From: Syntrophomonadaceae bacterium
Lineage (GTDB): Bacteria; Bacillota; Dethiobacteria; DTU022
DNA: 11,802 bases
Assembly: GCA_007136055.1 (NCBI GenBank)
Contig: SLHT01000217.1
Coordinates: forward strand, 1 to 11,802
Direction: 5' to 3'
In this document: positions 1 to 5,787 of the stretch, piece after piece
How positions within the stretch are numbered: position 1 is the first letter of the stretch
Layout: each line of letters begins with the position of its first letter
Translations under genes and position numbers: made by a program
Notes under the pieces: model-generated
What the model was told of the DNA's origin: nothing
The model's database searches: none
Seen by the model: only the letters and a program-made list of their open reading frames with translations

Positions 1-341
1 GCCGTAAGCGGCGTCATCGCAGAGTACGGGCTAAAATAAGCGGCACACCGGAATGTCCCCGGTTAAATGTATACCGCAGCAGTAATAATATTTATGCCCA
101 GGTGATCGATGACCAATCTGGAAGGACCCTGGCTGCCGCTTCAACCCTGGATCCCCAATTGCGTACGGAGTTATCCTACGGCGGTAATCGGGAGGCAGCT
201 CGCAAAGTAGGGTCGTTGCTCGCCAGCCGAGCTGCAGACAAGGGCATTAAAGATGTAGTTTTCGACCGGGGCGGTTACCTCTACCATGGCAGGGTAAAAG
301 AACTTGCCGATGGGGCCCGTGAAGCCGGGTTAAACTTCTAG
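1..341 (+). CDS. rplR: 50S ribosomal protein L18, 5' end outside window
   Basis: L18 binds 5S rRNA and, with L5, anchors it in the central protuberance of the 50S subunit. The reading frame is open from base 3 with no start codon, so the first few codons lie upstream; 112 residues are visible against a usual length of about 120. The visible protein begins with the basic RKRRHRRVRAKISGT segment, followed by PRLNVYRS and the IYAQVIDD strand that are typical of the family, then the helix with REAARKVGSLLA, and it ends with the conserved FDRGGYLYHGRVKELADGAREAGL motif. An internal GTG at 102 could be mistaken for the start, but the upstream codons clearly belong to L18. The next gene, rpsE, starts 19 bases after the stop, as in the spc operon. 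Identification is secure. Confidence 0.97.
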   Translation, partial: RKRRHRRVRAKISGTPECPRLNVYRSSNNIYAQVIDDQSGRTLAAASTLDPQLRTELSYGGNREAARKVGSLLASRAADKGIKDVVFDRGGYLYHGRVKELADGAREAGLNF

Positions 342-360
342 AAAGGGGGGAACAGCAGGG

Positions 361-858
361 GTGGCAAAAAAAGAAAAATCACAGGAATTTGCTGAAAAAG
401 TAGTTAAGATCAATCGCGTGGCAAAGGTTGTTAAAGGCGGACGTCGGTTTAGCTTTAGCGCCTTGGTTGTTGTCGGCGATCAAAAAGGAAAAGTCGGAGC
501 AGGCATGGGCAAAGCCGGTGAAGTGCCCGAGGCAATTCGCAAAGGTATTGAAAATGCTAAAAAACAAATGATTGAAGTGCCCATGGTTGGGACCACGATC
601 ACCCATCCGGTTACCGGCCGCTTTGGTGGCGGAAAAGTTATGCTTAAACCCGCTTCCGAAGGAACTGGCGTAATAGCCGGCGGACCGGTGCGCGCGGTCT
701 TGGAATTGGCAGGAGTAAGGGATGTTCTGACCAAGTCTTTAGGCTCTGCCAATGCTATAAATATTGTCAATGCTACAATGCAGGGTTTAAGATCGCTAAA
801 GCGGGCTGAAGATGTAAGCGCTTTGCGCGGTATTGAAATAGAGAAGCTGCTCAGTTAA
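361..858 (+). CDS. rpsE: 30S ribosomal protein S5
   Basis: S5 sits at the mRNA entry site of the 30S subunit and takes part in translational accuracy and mRNA unwinding. The 165-residue length is normal. The N-terminal double-stranded-RNA-binding-like domain (about residues 10-75) contains VVKINRVAKVVKGGRRFSFS and the loop VVGDQKGKVGAGMGKA; the C-terminal domain contains THPVTGRFGGGKVMLKPA and AGVRDVLTKSLGS. The start is GTG (giving MAKKEKS), preceded by a G-rich Shine-Dalgarno sequence at about 343-350. The gene lies between rplR and rpmD in the canonical spc order, and its stop codon overlaps the ribosome binding site of rpmD, so the two are probably translationally coupled. Confidence 0.98.
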   Translation: MAKKEKSQEFAEKVVKINRVAKVVKGGRRFSFSALVVVGDQKGKVGAGMGKAGEVPEAIRKGIENAKKQMIEVPMVGTTITHPVTGRFGGGKVMLKPASEGTGVIAGGPVRAVLELAGVRDVLTKSLGSANAINIVNATMQGLRSLKRAEDVSALRGIEIEKLLS

Positions 859-867
859 GGAGAGTTA

Positions 868-1059
868 ATGGCTATGGCAAAAAAATTACAGATTACCCTG
901 ATTCGCAGTCCGCTCTCACGCAAGCAGAATCACCGCCGTACAGTGCGTGCGTTGGGCTTAAAAAAAATCGGTGAAACTGTTGTTCATAATGACACAGATG
1001 TAATCAGGGGCATGGCAAAAACAGTTGATTACTTAATTGATGTTGTTGAAACAAAGTGA
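868..1059 (+). CDS. rpmD: 50S ribosomal protein L30
   Basis: L30 is a small bacterial 50S protein. The product has 63 residues; the core KLQITLIRSPLSRKQNHRRTVRALGLKKIGETVVHNDT matches the family throughout, including the conserved SP/R turn and the LGL(K/R)K(I/R) helix end. Two in-frame ATGs (868 and 874) are possible. The first is 5 bases after the GGAG of the AAGGAGA sequence that overlaps the rpsE stop, the second 11 bases after it; I chose the first, though most homologues are a few residues shorter and the second is not excluded. Neighbours rpsE and rplO are the expected ones. Confidence 0.96.
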   Translation: MAMAKKLQITLIRSPLSRKQNHRRTVRALGLKKIGETVVHNDTDVIRGMAKTVDYLIDVVETK

Positions 1060-1091
1060 TTCAAGTTGTGTTATAGAGGGAGGTGTAGCCG

Positions 1092-1532
1092 ATGCGTTTA
1101 CACGAATTAAGGCCTCCTGAGGGAGCCAGAAAAGTGGCTAAACGTAAAGGAAGAGGTATGGCTTCTGGTTTGGGCAAAACATCCGGCCGGGGTCAGAAAG
1201 GACAAAAATCCCGTTCGGGTTCCGGCGTGCGTCGCGGATTTGAGGGGGGTCAAATGCCTTATTTCCAGCGTTTGCCGAAGCGGGGTTTTACAAATATTTT
1301 CAAAAAGAAATGGAGCATTGTCAACCTGGGCGATCTGAATTCTTTTGAAAAAGGAACAGTGGTAACACCCGATCTTTTACTTGAAGCAGGACTGCTTAAA
1401 AGTTTGAATGATCCGTTAAAAATACTTGGTGATGGTGAACTCGATCGTAAGCTGGAGGTCCATGCCCATCGTTTCAGTAAGCAGGCCCTGGCAAAAATTG
1501 AAGCAGCCGGGGGAAAGGCAGAGGTGATATAA
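1092..1532 (+). CDS. rplO: 50S ribosomal protein L15
   Basis: L15 is a late-assembly 50S protein contacting 23S rRNA. The 146-residue product has the family architecture: an extended, very basic Gly/Arg/Lys-rich N-terminal tail (MRLHELRPPEGARK, then a GKTSGRGQKGQKSRSG stretch at about residues 28-43), the GFEGGQMPYFQRLPKRGF motif (about residues 49-66) and a globular C-terminal domain with LKILGDGEL and a KIEAAGGKAEVI end. A GGGAGGTG ribosome binding site lies just upstream of the ATG. The gene ends one base before secY starts, and the secY ribosome binding site lies inside its last codons, so secY translation is likely coupled to it. Confidence 0.98.
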   Translation: MRLHELRPPEGARKVAKRKGRGMASGLGKTSGRGQKGQKSRSGSGVRRGFEGGQMPYFQRLPKRGFTNIFKKKWSIVNLGDLNSFEKGTVVTPDLLLEAGLLKSLNDPLKILGDGELDRKLEVHAHRFSKQALAKIEAAGGKAEVI

Positions 1533-1533
1533 A

Positions 1534-2790
1534 GTGCTGGAAACAATACGTACAGCGTGGCGGATCAAAGAGCTTAGAGATCGTATTCTCTTCACCCTGG
1601 CCATGTTTGTGGTTTTTCGGGTTGGATCGGCGATTCCGGTGCCCGGTGTAGATGCATCCCTGCTGGCTGAATTTTTTCAGGAGGATACCATCTTCGGGTT
1701 TGTCAATATTATCGGTGGCGGAAACCTGGCAAATTTTACTATATTTGCCTTAGGAATAATGCCTTACATTAACGCATCCATTATTATGAACCTGTTGACA
1801 ATTGTCATTCCAAAGCTTAAAGAATGGAGCCAGGAAGGTCCTGAGGGTCGTAAAAAAATATCGCAGATTACCCGTTACGGAACTATCGTCATTGCTCTTA
1901 TCCAGGCCCTGGGTCTTTCAACCCTTATTGCCGGTGAGGCTGTGGTGGATAAAACACTGTTATCTTATATAACAATTATTATTTCGCTTACCGCCGGTAC
2001 CGCGTTTCTGATGTGGATGGGTGAGTTGATTACTGAAAAGGGAATCGGTAACGGTATATCACTGATAATTTTTGCCGGTATTGTTGCCGGCTTTCCGATA
2101 GCGGTAGCTATGGCGGCTGAGCAATATCGGGTCGGCCAGATTAGCCTGCTCGTTATTATCCTGGTTGTTGCGATGCTTCTTGCCCTGATTGTTGGTATTA
2201 TCGGGCTTGACCAGGGCCAGCGCAGGGTAAATGTGCAGTACAGCAAGCGCGTGGTAGGTCGTAAGATGTATGGTGGCCAGGCTACGCACATTCCAATGAA
2301 AGTAAACCAGGCGGGGGTTATCCCGGTCATATTCGCTTCGGTTATATTAAGCTTCCCACAAACGCTGGTCAGTTTTATTCAGCATCCAGTGGCGCAGAGG
2401 ATAGCCGAAAGCCTGAGCTGGGGAACAAATCTTAACCTGGTATTATATATGACTTTAATCGTCCTGTTTGCTTTCTTTTATACAGCGGTTCAGTTTGATC
2501 CATTTCAGGTGGCCGGTAATATTAAGAAATACGGCGGTTTTATACCCGGACTTCGTCCGGGTCGCCCCACAGCTGATTACCTGGCCAGGGTAACATCACG
2601 TTTGACCACGGCAGGTGCATTTTCGCTTGCTTTCATCGCCGTGTTTCCGATTATTCTGGAGCGTATAACAGGAATGAGTATTGTATTTGGCGGCACCGGT
2701 CTAATTATTGTAGTCGGTGTGACACTTGAAACATTCAAGCAAATTGAAAGCCACATGATGATGCGTAGTTATCGGGGCTTTATGAAGTAG
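1534..2790 (+). CDS. secY: preprotein translocase channel subunit SecY
   Basis: SecY is the pore of the SecYEG translocon in the cytoplasmic membrane; it exports unfolded proteins and inserts membrane proteins with SecA or the ribosome. The 418-residue length is normal, and ten hydrophobic segments can be followed through the sequence. Family landmarks are the N-terminal AWRIKELRDRILFTLAMFVVFRVGSAIPVPGVD (residues 8-40), the plug region with FGFVNIIGGGNLANFTIFALGIMPYI (54-79), the cytoplasmic loop GQRRVNVQYSKR (228-239) with VNQAGVIPVIFA (257-268), and the ribosome/SecA-contact loop GGFIPGLRPGRPT (334-346). The start is GTG, one base after the rplO stop, with a GAGGTGA ribosome binding site inside rplO. 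The next gene downstream is map rather than adk. Confidence 0.98.
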   Translation: MLETIRTAWRIKELRDRILFTLAMFVVFRVGSAIPVPGVDASLLAEFFQEDTIFGFVNIIGGGNLANFTIFALGIMPYINASIIMNLLTIVIPKLKEWSQEGPEGRKKISQITRYGTIVIALIQALGLSTLIAGEAVVDKTLLSYITIIISLTAGTAFLMWMGELITEKGIGNGISLIIFAGIVAGFPIAVAMAAEQYRVGQISLLVIILVVAMLLALIVGIIGLDQGQRRVNVQYSKRVVGRKMYGGQATHIPMKVNQAGVIPVIFASVILSFPQTLVSFIQHPVAQRIAESLSWGTNLNLVLYMTLIVLFAFFYTAVQFDPFQVAGNIKKYGGFIPGLRPGRPTADYLARVTSRLTTAGAFSLAFIAVFPIILERITGMSIVFGGTGLIIVVGVTLETFKQIESHMMMRSYRGFMK

Positions 2791-2801
2791 TGAACTAAGA
2801 T

Positions 2802-3557
2802 ATGATTAAATTAAAGTCGATGCGGGAACTAAAGTCGATGCGGGAAGCGGGCAGAATTGTTGCCGAAGTGCTGCAGGAGATGGAAAACTCGATTAAACCC
2901 GGCATAACCACCGCTATGCTGGATAAGATCGCAGAAAAATTGATTCGCAGTTACAATGCAGAGCCAGCTTTTCTGGGTTATCATAATTTCCCGGCATCGA
3001 TATGCACATCCATTAATAATGAGGTGGTGCATGGCATTCCCGGGTTGCGCAGGCTTGCAGAGGGCGATATAATCAGCATTGATGTCGGTGTTCGCTTGAA
3101 AGGTTATCACGGTGATGCCGCTGCAACTTTTGAGGTAGGCGAAGTAGCCCCGCAGGCACGCAGGCTAATAGATGTTACAAGGCTGTCTTTACAGGAGGCT
3201 GTCGAAGCAATAAAGGCTGGAAACAGGCTCTCCGATATTTCACATGCTGTTCAGGCCTATGTGGAAAAGAATTCGCTTTCAGTAGTCCGCAATTATGTAG
3301 GCCATGGGATCGGTGAAGATATGCATGAGGAACCACAGGTTCCGAATTTTGGTCAACCGGGACGCGGTCCCGTGTTACAAGAAGGAATTGTGCTGGCTAT
3401 TGAGCCTATGGTTAATGCAGGCAGTTGGGAAGTAAAGGTTCTTGATGACCAGTGGACAGTAGTTACTGCTGACGGTAGTTTGTCAGCTCACTTTGAACAT
3501 ACCATCGCACTGGGCAATAACGGGCCTGAAATCCTGACCTCTCCCAACCTGGTTTAA
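2802..3557 (+). CDS. map: type I methionine aminopeptidase
   Basis: Map removes the initiator methionine from nascent proteins whose second residue is small. The 251-residue length is normal for type I bacterial enzymes. All five dinuclear-metal ligands are visible: D94 (SIDVG), D105 (GYHGDAA), H168 (VGHGIG), E201 (AIEPM) and E232 (FEHT). The active-site histidines H77 (NEVVHGIP) and H175 (DMHEEPQVPNFG) are present too. The N terminus reads MIKLKSMRELKSMREAGRI, which aligns without a gap to the usual family pattern but is encoded by a near-perfect 18-bp tandem repeat. The ribosome binding site is weak: there is no AGGAGG in the 11 bases after secY. ATGs at 2820 and 2838 are alternatives, but starting there would lose conserved N-terminal residues. 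adk, usually directly upstream, is missing. Confidence 0.97.
   Translation: MIKLKSMRELKSMREAGRIVAEVLQEMENSIKPGITTAMLDKIAEKLIRSYNAEPAFLGYHNFPASICTSINNEVVHGIPGLRRLAEGDIISIDVGVRLKGYHGDAAATFEVGEVAPQARRLIDVTRLSLQEAVEAIKAGNRLSDISHAVQAYVEKNSLSVVRNYVGHGIGEDMHEEPQVPNFGQPGRGPVLQEGIVLAIEPMVNAGSWEVKVLDDQWTVVTADGSLSAHFEHTIALGNNGPEILTSPNLV
2811..2846 (+). repeat. 18-bp tandem duplication at the 5' end of map
   Basis: Two adjacent 18-base units (2811-2828 and 2829-2846) differ only at their first base and encode LKSMRE twice in frame. A related 20-base stretch lies at 11500-11519 (17 of 20 bases match 2827-2846), outside any gene. Because the protein length matches the family, the repeat looks like local homogenisation of an already similar sequence rather than an insertion. 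Confidence 0.8.
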
Positions 3558-3572
3558 GGGGGCGAAGCAATA

Positions 3573-3857
3573 GTGGAACTAAAGCCGGGGCAATTGGTCC
3601 GCTCTCTGGCCGGCCGTGATAAAGGTAAGCATTATTTAGTAATTGGGGAGTTAGACTATAAGCATGTCCTTTTAGTAGACGGACGCAGTCGGCCAGTTTC
3701 CCGGCCGAAAAAGAAAAATATCGTTCATTTGCAGCATTATGAGCGCAGGGCAGCACCGGGTGAAATGTTTAGTTCTGCTCAGTTAACCGACAACCAGGTT
3801 CTCAAGCTTTTAAAAGAGCTGGTTCCGGAAACCGGGGCTCCCGTTGAGGAGGTTTAA
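3573..3857 (+). CDS. KOW-domain RNA-binding protein (L14e-like)
   Basis: This is a small 94-residue protein of the KOW-domain type resembling eukaryotic/archaeal L14e, found in Firmicutes between map and infA (the B. subtilis counterpart at this place is ybzG). The N-terminal part, PGQLVRSLAGRDKGKHYLVIG (about residues 5-25), is the KOW motif with the conserved Gly and the basic RDKGK turn; it is followed by YKHVLLVDGRSRPVSRPKKKNIVHLQ (29-54). The C-terminal 40 residues are less conserved, with an LTDNQVLKLLKEL helix. The start is GTG, preceded by an AAGGGGG sequence overlapping the map stop. Its role is inferred from the fold only: binding of rRNA or other structured RNA. The exact function is not established from the sequence. 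Confidence 0.9.
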   Translation: MELKPGQLVRSLAGRDKGKHYLVIGELDYKHVLLVDGRSRPVSRPKKKNIVHLQHYERRAAPGEMFSSAQLTDNQVLKLLKELVPETGAPVEEV

Positions 3858-3865
3858 CTGGCAAC

Positions 3866-4087
3866 ATGAGCAAAAAAAAAGATGCAGTTGAAGTAGAAGG
3901 CACTGTGGTCGAACCGCTGCCGAATGCCATGTTCCGGGTTGAGTTAAAGAACGGTCACAAGGTTCTGGCTCATGTATCCGGCAAAATCCGGATGAATTTT
4001 ATTCGCATCCTGCCGGGTGACCGGGTTTTGGTTGAACTATCGCCTTACGATTTATCTCGGGGGCGCATTACCTACCGTTATAAGTAA
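3866..4087 (+). CDS. infA: translation initiation factor IF-1
   Basis: IF-1 occupies the A site of the 30S subunit during initiation and helps IF-2 and IF-3. The 73-residue product is a single S1-type OB-fold domain: VEVEGTVVEPLPNAMFRVELKNGHKVLAHVSGKIRMNFIRILPGDRVLVELSPYDLSRGRITYRYK agrees with the family along its whole length, including the C-terminal DLSRGRITYR signature. Residues 1-7 are a short basic tail. The ribosome binding site GAGGAGGT (3846-3853) lies in the end of the KOW gene and is 12 bases from the ATG, longer than usual; no in-frame start codon lies closer. Neighbours map and rpmJ are the expected ones. Confidence 0.98.
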   Translation: MSKKKDAVEVEGTVVEPLPNAMFRVELKNGHKVLAHVSGKIRMNFIRILPGDRVLVELSPYDLSRGRITYRYK

Positions 4088-4101
4088 GGAGGTTCGTTAT
4101 T

Positions 4102-4215
4102 ATGAAGGTGAGGCCCTCAGTGAAAAAGATGTGTGAGAAATGCAAGATAATCCGGCGCAAGGGCAGGGTTGTAGTTATATGTCAAAACCCAAAACACAAG
4201 CAGAGACAGGGTTAG
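4102..4215 (+). CDS. rpmJ: 50S ribosomal protein L36
   Basis: L36 is the smallest 50S protein. The gene encodes 37 residues beginning MKVRPSVKKMCEKCKIIRRKG and ending NPKHKQRQG. It is the zinc-ribbon (C+) form: the ligands C11, C14, C27 and H32 are all present. An AAGGAGG ribosome binding site (4086-4092) partly follows the infA stop and gives normal spacing to the ATG. The infA-rpmJ-rpsM order is canonical. Confidence 0.97.
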   Translation: MKVRPSVKKMCEKCKIIRRKGRVVVICQNPKHKQRQG

Positions 4216-4279
4216 TATAAAATCTTGTACCGCAGATTCTTGTTTTCCGGGAAATTTAGTTTAAGGAGGTGTTAATAGG
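4216..4279 (+). other. rpmJ-rpsM spacer, possible leader of the alpha operon
   Basis: This 64-base gap is the longest between rplR and truA. It holds the rpsM ribosome binding site, an imperfect direct repeat (ATCTTGT at about 4222 and ATTCTTGT at about 4237) and a short TTTCCGGGAAA palindrome near 4245-4257. I see no convincing promoter or terminator. In E. coli S4 binds the leader at this place; whether this spacer does the same cannot be told from the sequence. Confidence 0.3.
4263..4270 (+). promoter_or_regulatory. ribosome binding site fixing the TTG start of rpsM
   Basis: A full AAGGAGGT lies 9 bases upstream of the TTG at 4280. The codon after TTG begins the conserved S13 sequence ARIAGVDLP, so the rare start codon is well supported. 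Confidence 0.9.
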
Positions 4280-4651
4280 TTGGCTAGAATTGCAGGTGTA
4301 GACTTACCGCGTGATAAAAGAGTAGAAGTTGCGCTGAGCTATATTTACGGTATAGGCAGAAACCGCGCAGAAGAAATTTTGAAACATGCAGGGGTTAGTT
4401 CTGAAACAAGGGTTAAAGATTTGACTGAGGACGAGCTTGGCCGGCTGCGCGAGTTTATTGATAAGAATTATAATGTCGAAGGAGATTTAAGGCGGGAAGT
4501 TGCCCTAAATATCAAGCGCCTGGTTGAAATCAGTTGTTACCGGGGCATAAGGCACAGACGTGGTATGCCGGTTAGAGGTCAAAAGACCAAAAATAATGCC
4601 CGCACCCGTAAAGGGCCTCGCAAGACTGTCGGTATCCGTCGCAAGAGTTAA
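4280..4651 (+). CDS. rpsM: 30S ribosomal protein S13
   Basis: S13 lies in the head of the 30S subunit and forms intersubunit bridges with L5 and 23S rRNA. The 123-residue product has ARIAGVDLPRDKRVEVALSYIYGIGR (the family N terminus with the helix-hairpin-helix), a central helical region, and the C-terminal CYRGIRHRRGMPVRGQKTKNNARTRKGPRKT signature followed by the basic tail that contacts the P-site tRNA. The start is TTG, set by the strong ribosome binding site; an ATG start would require losing conserved residues. It heads the alpha operon segment rpsM-rpsK-rpsD-rpoA-rplQ. Confidence 0.98.
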   Translation: MARIAGVDLPRDKRVEVALSYIYGIGRNRAEEILKHAGVSSETRVKDLTEDELGRLREFIDKNYNVEGDLRREVALNIKRLVEISCYRGIRHRRGMPVRGQKTKNNARTRKGPRKTVGIRRKS

Positions 4652-4661
4652 ATTTATGAAG

Positions 4662-4669
4662 AAGGGAGG
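4662..4669 (+). promoter_or_regulatory. ribosome binding site of rpsK (TTG start)
   Basis: AAGGGAGG lies 12 bases upstream of the TTG at 4682. The spacer is rather long and AT-rich, but no other in-frame start that keeps the basic S11 N terminus is nearer. Confidence 0.75.
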
Positions 4670-4681
4670 AACCTATAAAAA

Positions 4682-5074
4682 TTGGTTAAGAAAAAAGTTA
4701 CTCGTTCAAAAAAACGCGAAAAAAAGAATGTTGAGCGTGGGGTTGCTCATATAAAATCGACCTTCAATAATACTTTTATCAGCATCACTGATGTTGACGG
4801 GAATAGCATTTCCTGGTCCAGCGCCGGCAATGTTGGGTTTAAAGGATCGCGCAAATCAACTCCTTTTGCCGCCCAGCTTGCTGCTGAAACTGCTGCAAAG
4901 GTGGCCATGGATCACGGGATGAGACAACTTGAAGTGTACGTAAAAGGTCCTGGAGCAGGGCGCGAAGCGGCGATCCGTTCGCTGCAGGCTGCGGGTCTGG
5001 AAGTCAATGCGATTAAAGATGTAACTCCGATTCCGCATAATGGATGCCGACCACCGAAGAGGCGGAGAGTATAG
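4682..5074 (+). CDS. rpsK: 30S ribosomal protein S11
   Basis: S11 forms part of the 30S platform near the E site. The 130-residue product starts with a lysine-rich tail (VKKKVTRSKKREKKNVERG), then the family core: AHIKSTFNNTFISITDVDGNSISWSSAGNVGFKGSRKSTPFAAQLAAE, GMRQLEVYVKGPGAGREAAIRSLQAAGLEV, and the invariant C-terminal DVTPIPHNGCRPPKRRRV. Length is normal. The start is TTG, the second in a row after rpsM. An overlapping ATG-initiated frame at 4560 is only a shadow of rpsM/rpsK. Confidence 0.97.
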   Translation: MVKKKVTRSKKREKKNVERGVAHIKSTFNNTFISITDVDGNSISWSSAGNVGFKGSRKSTPFAAQLAAETAAKVAMDHGMRQLEVYVKGPGAGREAAIRSLQAAGLEVNAIKDVTPIPHNGCRPPKRRRV

Positions 5075-5085
5075 TTTATTTTATT

Positions 5086-5095
5086 AAAGGAGGTG
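5086..5095 (+). promoter_or_regulatory. ribosome binding site of rpsD with long spacer
   Basis: AAAGGAGGTG is an excellent Shine-Dalgarno sequence, but its GGAGG is 15 bases from the ATG at 5109. A TAA in the same frame at 5103 rules out any nearer upstream start, so the long spacer appears real. Confidence 0.75.
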
Positions 5096-5108
5096 TAACA
5101 TTTAAGAA

Positions 5109-5735
5109 ATGGGACGCCATACTGGAGCAGTTTGCCGTTTATGCCGCAGAGAAAATGATAAGTTGTACCTAAAAGGCGATCGTTGCTATTCTGATAAATG
5201 TGCTGTAGTTCGTCATGCTTACCCGCCGGGGGAGCACGGCCAGGGTCGAAAGAAGTTCTCAGAATTCGGACAGCAGTTACGTGAAAAACAAAAAGCCCGC
5301 CGTATATATGGAGTAATGGAAAGACAGTTTCGCCTTTATTTTAAAGAGGCTGATCGCCGCAAGGGGGTTACCGGCGAAATATTATTGCAGATTTTAGAAA
5401 GCCGCCTCGATACGGTTGTCTATCGTATGGGATTGGCAAGGTCTCGCGCTGAAGCCAGACAACTTATTAACCACGGCCATTTTCAAGTTAACGGACGCAA
5501 GGTTGATATTGCCTCTTACCAGACCAAGGTTGGAGATATTGTAGCTGTTCGTGAGCATCGTAAAGCTAAGCCGGTATTTAAACAAATTATTGAAGACAGG
5601 GAGCAGCAGGGAGTAGTAGACTGGTTGGAAGTTGACCATGAAAAGCTTGAAGGAAAAATAATAAGGGTGCCGCAGCGTGATGAAATTGATGTGCCGGTAA
5701 CCGAACACTTTATTGTCGAGCTTTATTCCCGCTAA
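5109..5735 (+). CDS. rpsD: 30S ribosomal protein S4
   Basis: S4 is a primary 16S rRNA binder that nucleates 30S assembly, and in several bacteria a translational repressor of its own operon. The 208-residue product is the zinc-binding (C+) form, with C9-x2-C12 and C26-x4-C31 in the N-terminal domain. Next come the YPPGEHGQGRKKFSEFGQQLREKQKARRIYG segment (38-68) and the S4 RNA-binding domain (about residues 97-160) with ESRLDTVVYRMGLARSRAEARQLINHGHFQVNGRKVDI. The C terminus FIVELYSR is canonical. Its place between rpsK and rpoA is the arrangement of E. coli and Clostridia; in B. subtilis rpsD lies elsewhere. Confidence 0.98.
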   Translation: MGRHTGAVCRLCRRENDKLYLKGDRCYSDKCAVVRHAYPPGEHGQGRKKFSEFGQQLREKQKARRIYGVMERQFRLYFKEADRRKGVTGEILLQILESRLDTVVYRMGLARSRAEARQLINHGHFQVNGRKVDIASYQTKVGDIVAVREHRKAKPVFKQIIEDREQQGVVDWLEVDHEKLEGKIIRVPQRDEIDVPVTEHFIVELYSR

Positions 5736-5764
5736 GCAAATAGTGAACCCTCAATATATCAAGC

Positions 5765-5772
5765 GAGGAGGG
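5765..5772 (+). promoter_or_regulatory. ribosome binding site of rpoA
   Basis: GAGGAGGG lies 12 bases before the GTG at 5785 and 15 bases before the ATG at 5788. The spacing slightly favours the GTG, family similarity the ATG; the two differ by one residue. Confidence 0.75.
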
Positions 5773-5787
5773 TATAATAGAATCGTG

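Noticed and set aside
1965..2330. 121-codon open frame on the minus strand inside secY
   Set aside because: It is the reverse complement of hydrophobic, low-complexity secY codons, with no ribosome binding site and no family resemblance.
5773..5778. TATAAT hexamer before rpoA
   Set aside because: No -35-like hexamer lies 16-18 bp upstream (the sequence there is CTCAAT-like), and a start here would leave rpoA without its ribosome binding site.
5713..5787. Upstream extension of rpoA by 25 codons, overlapping rpsD
   Set aside because: The extra residues do not resemble alpha subunits, and a ribosome binding site at 5765-5772 serves the GTG/ATG pair at 5785-5788.
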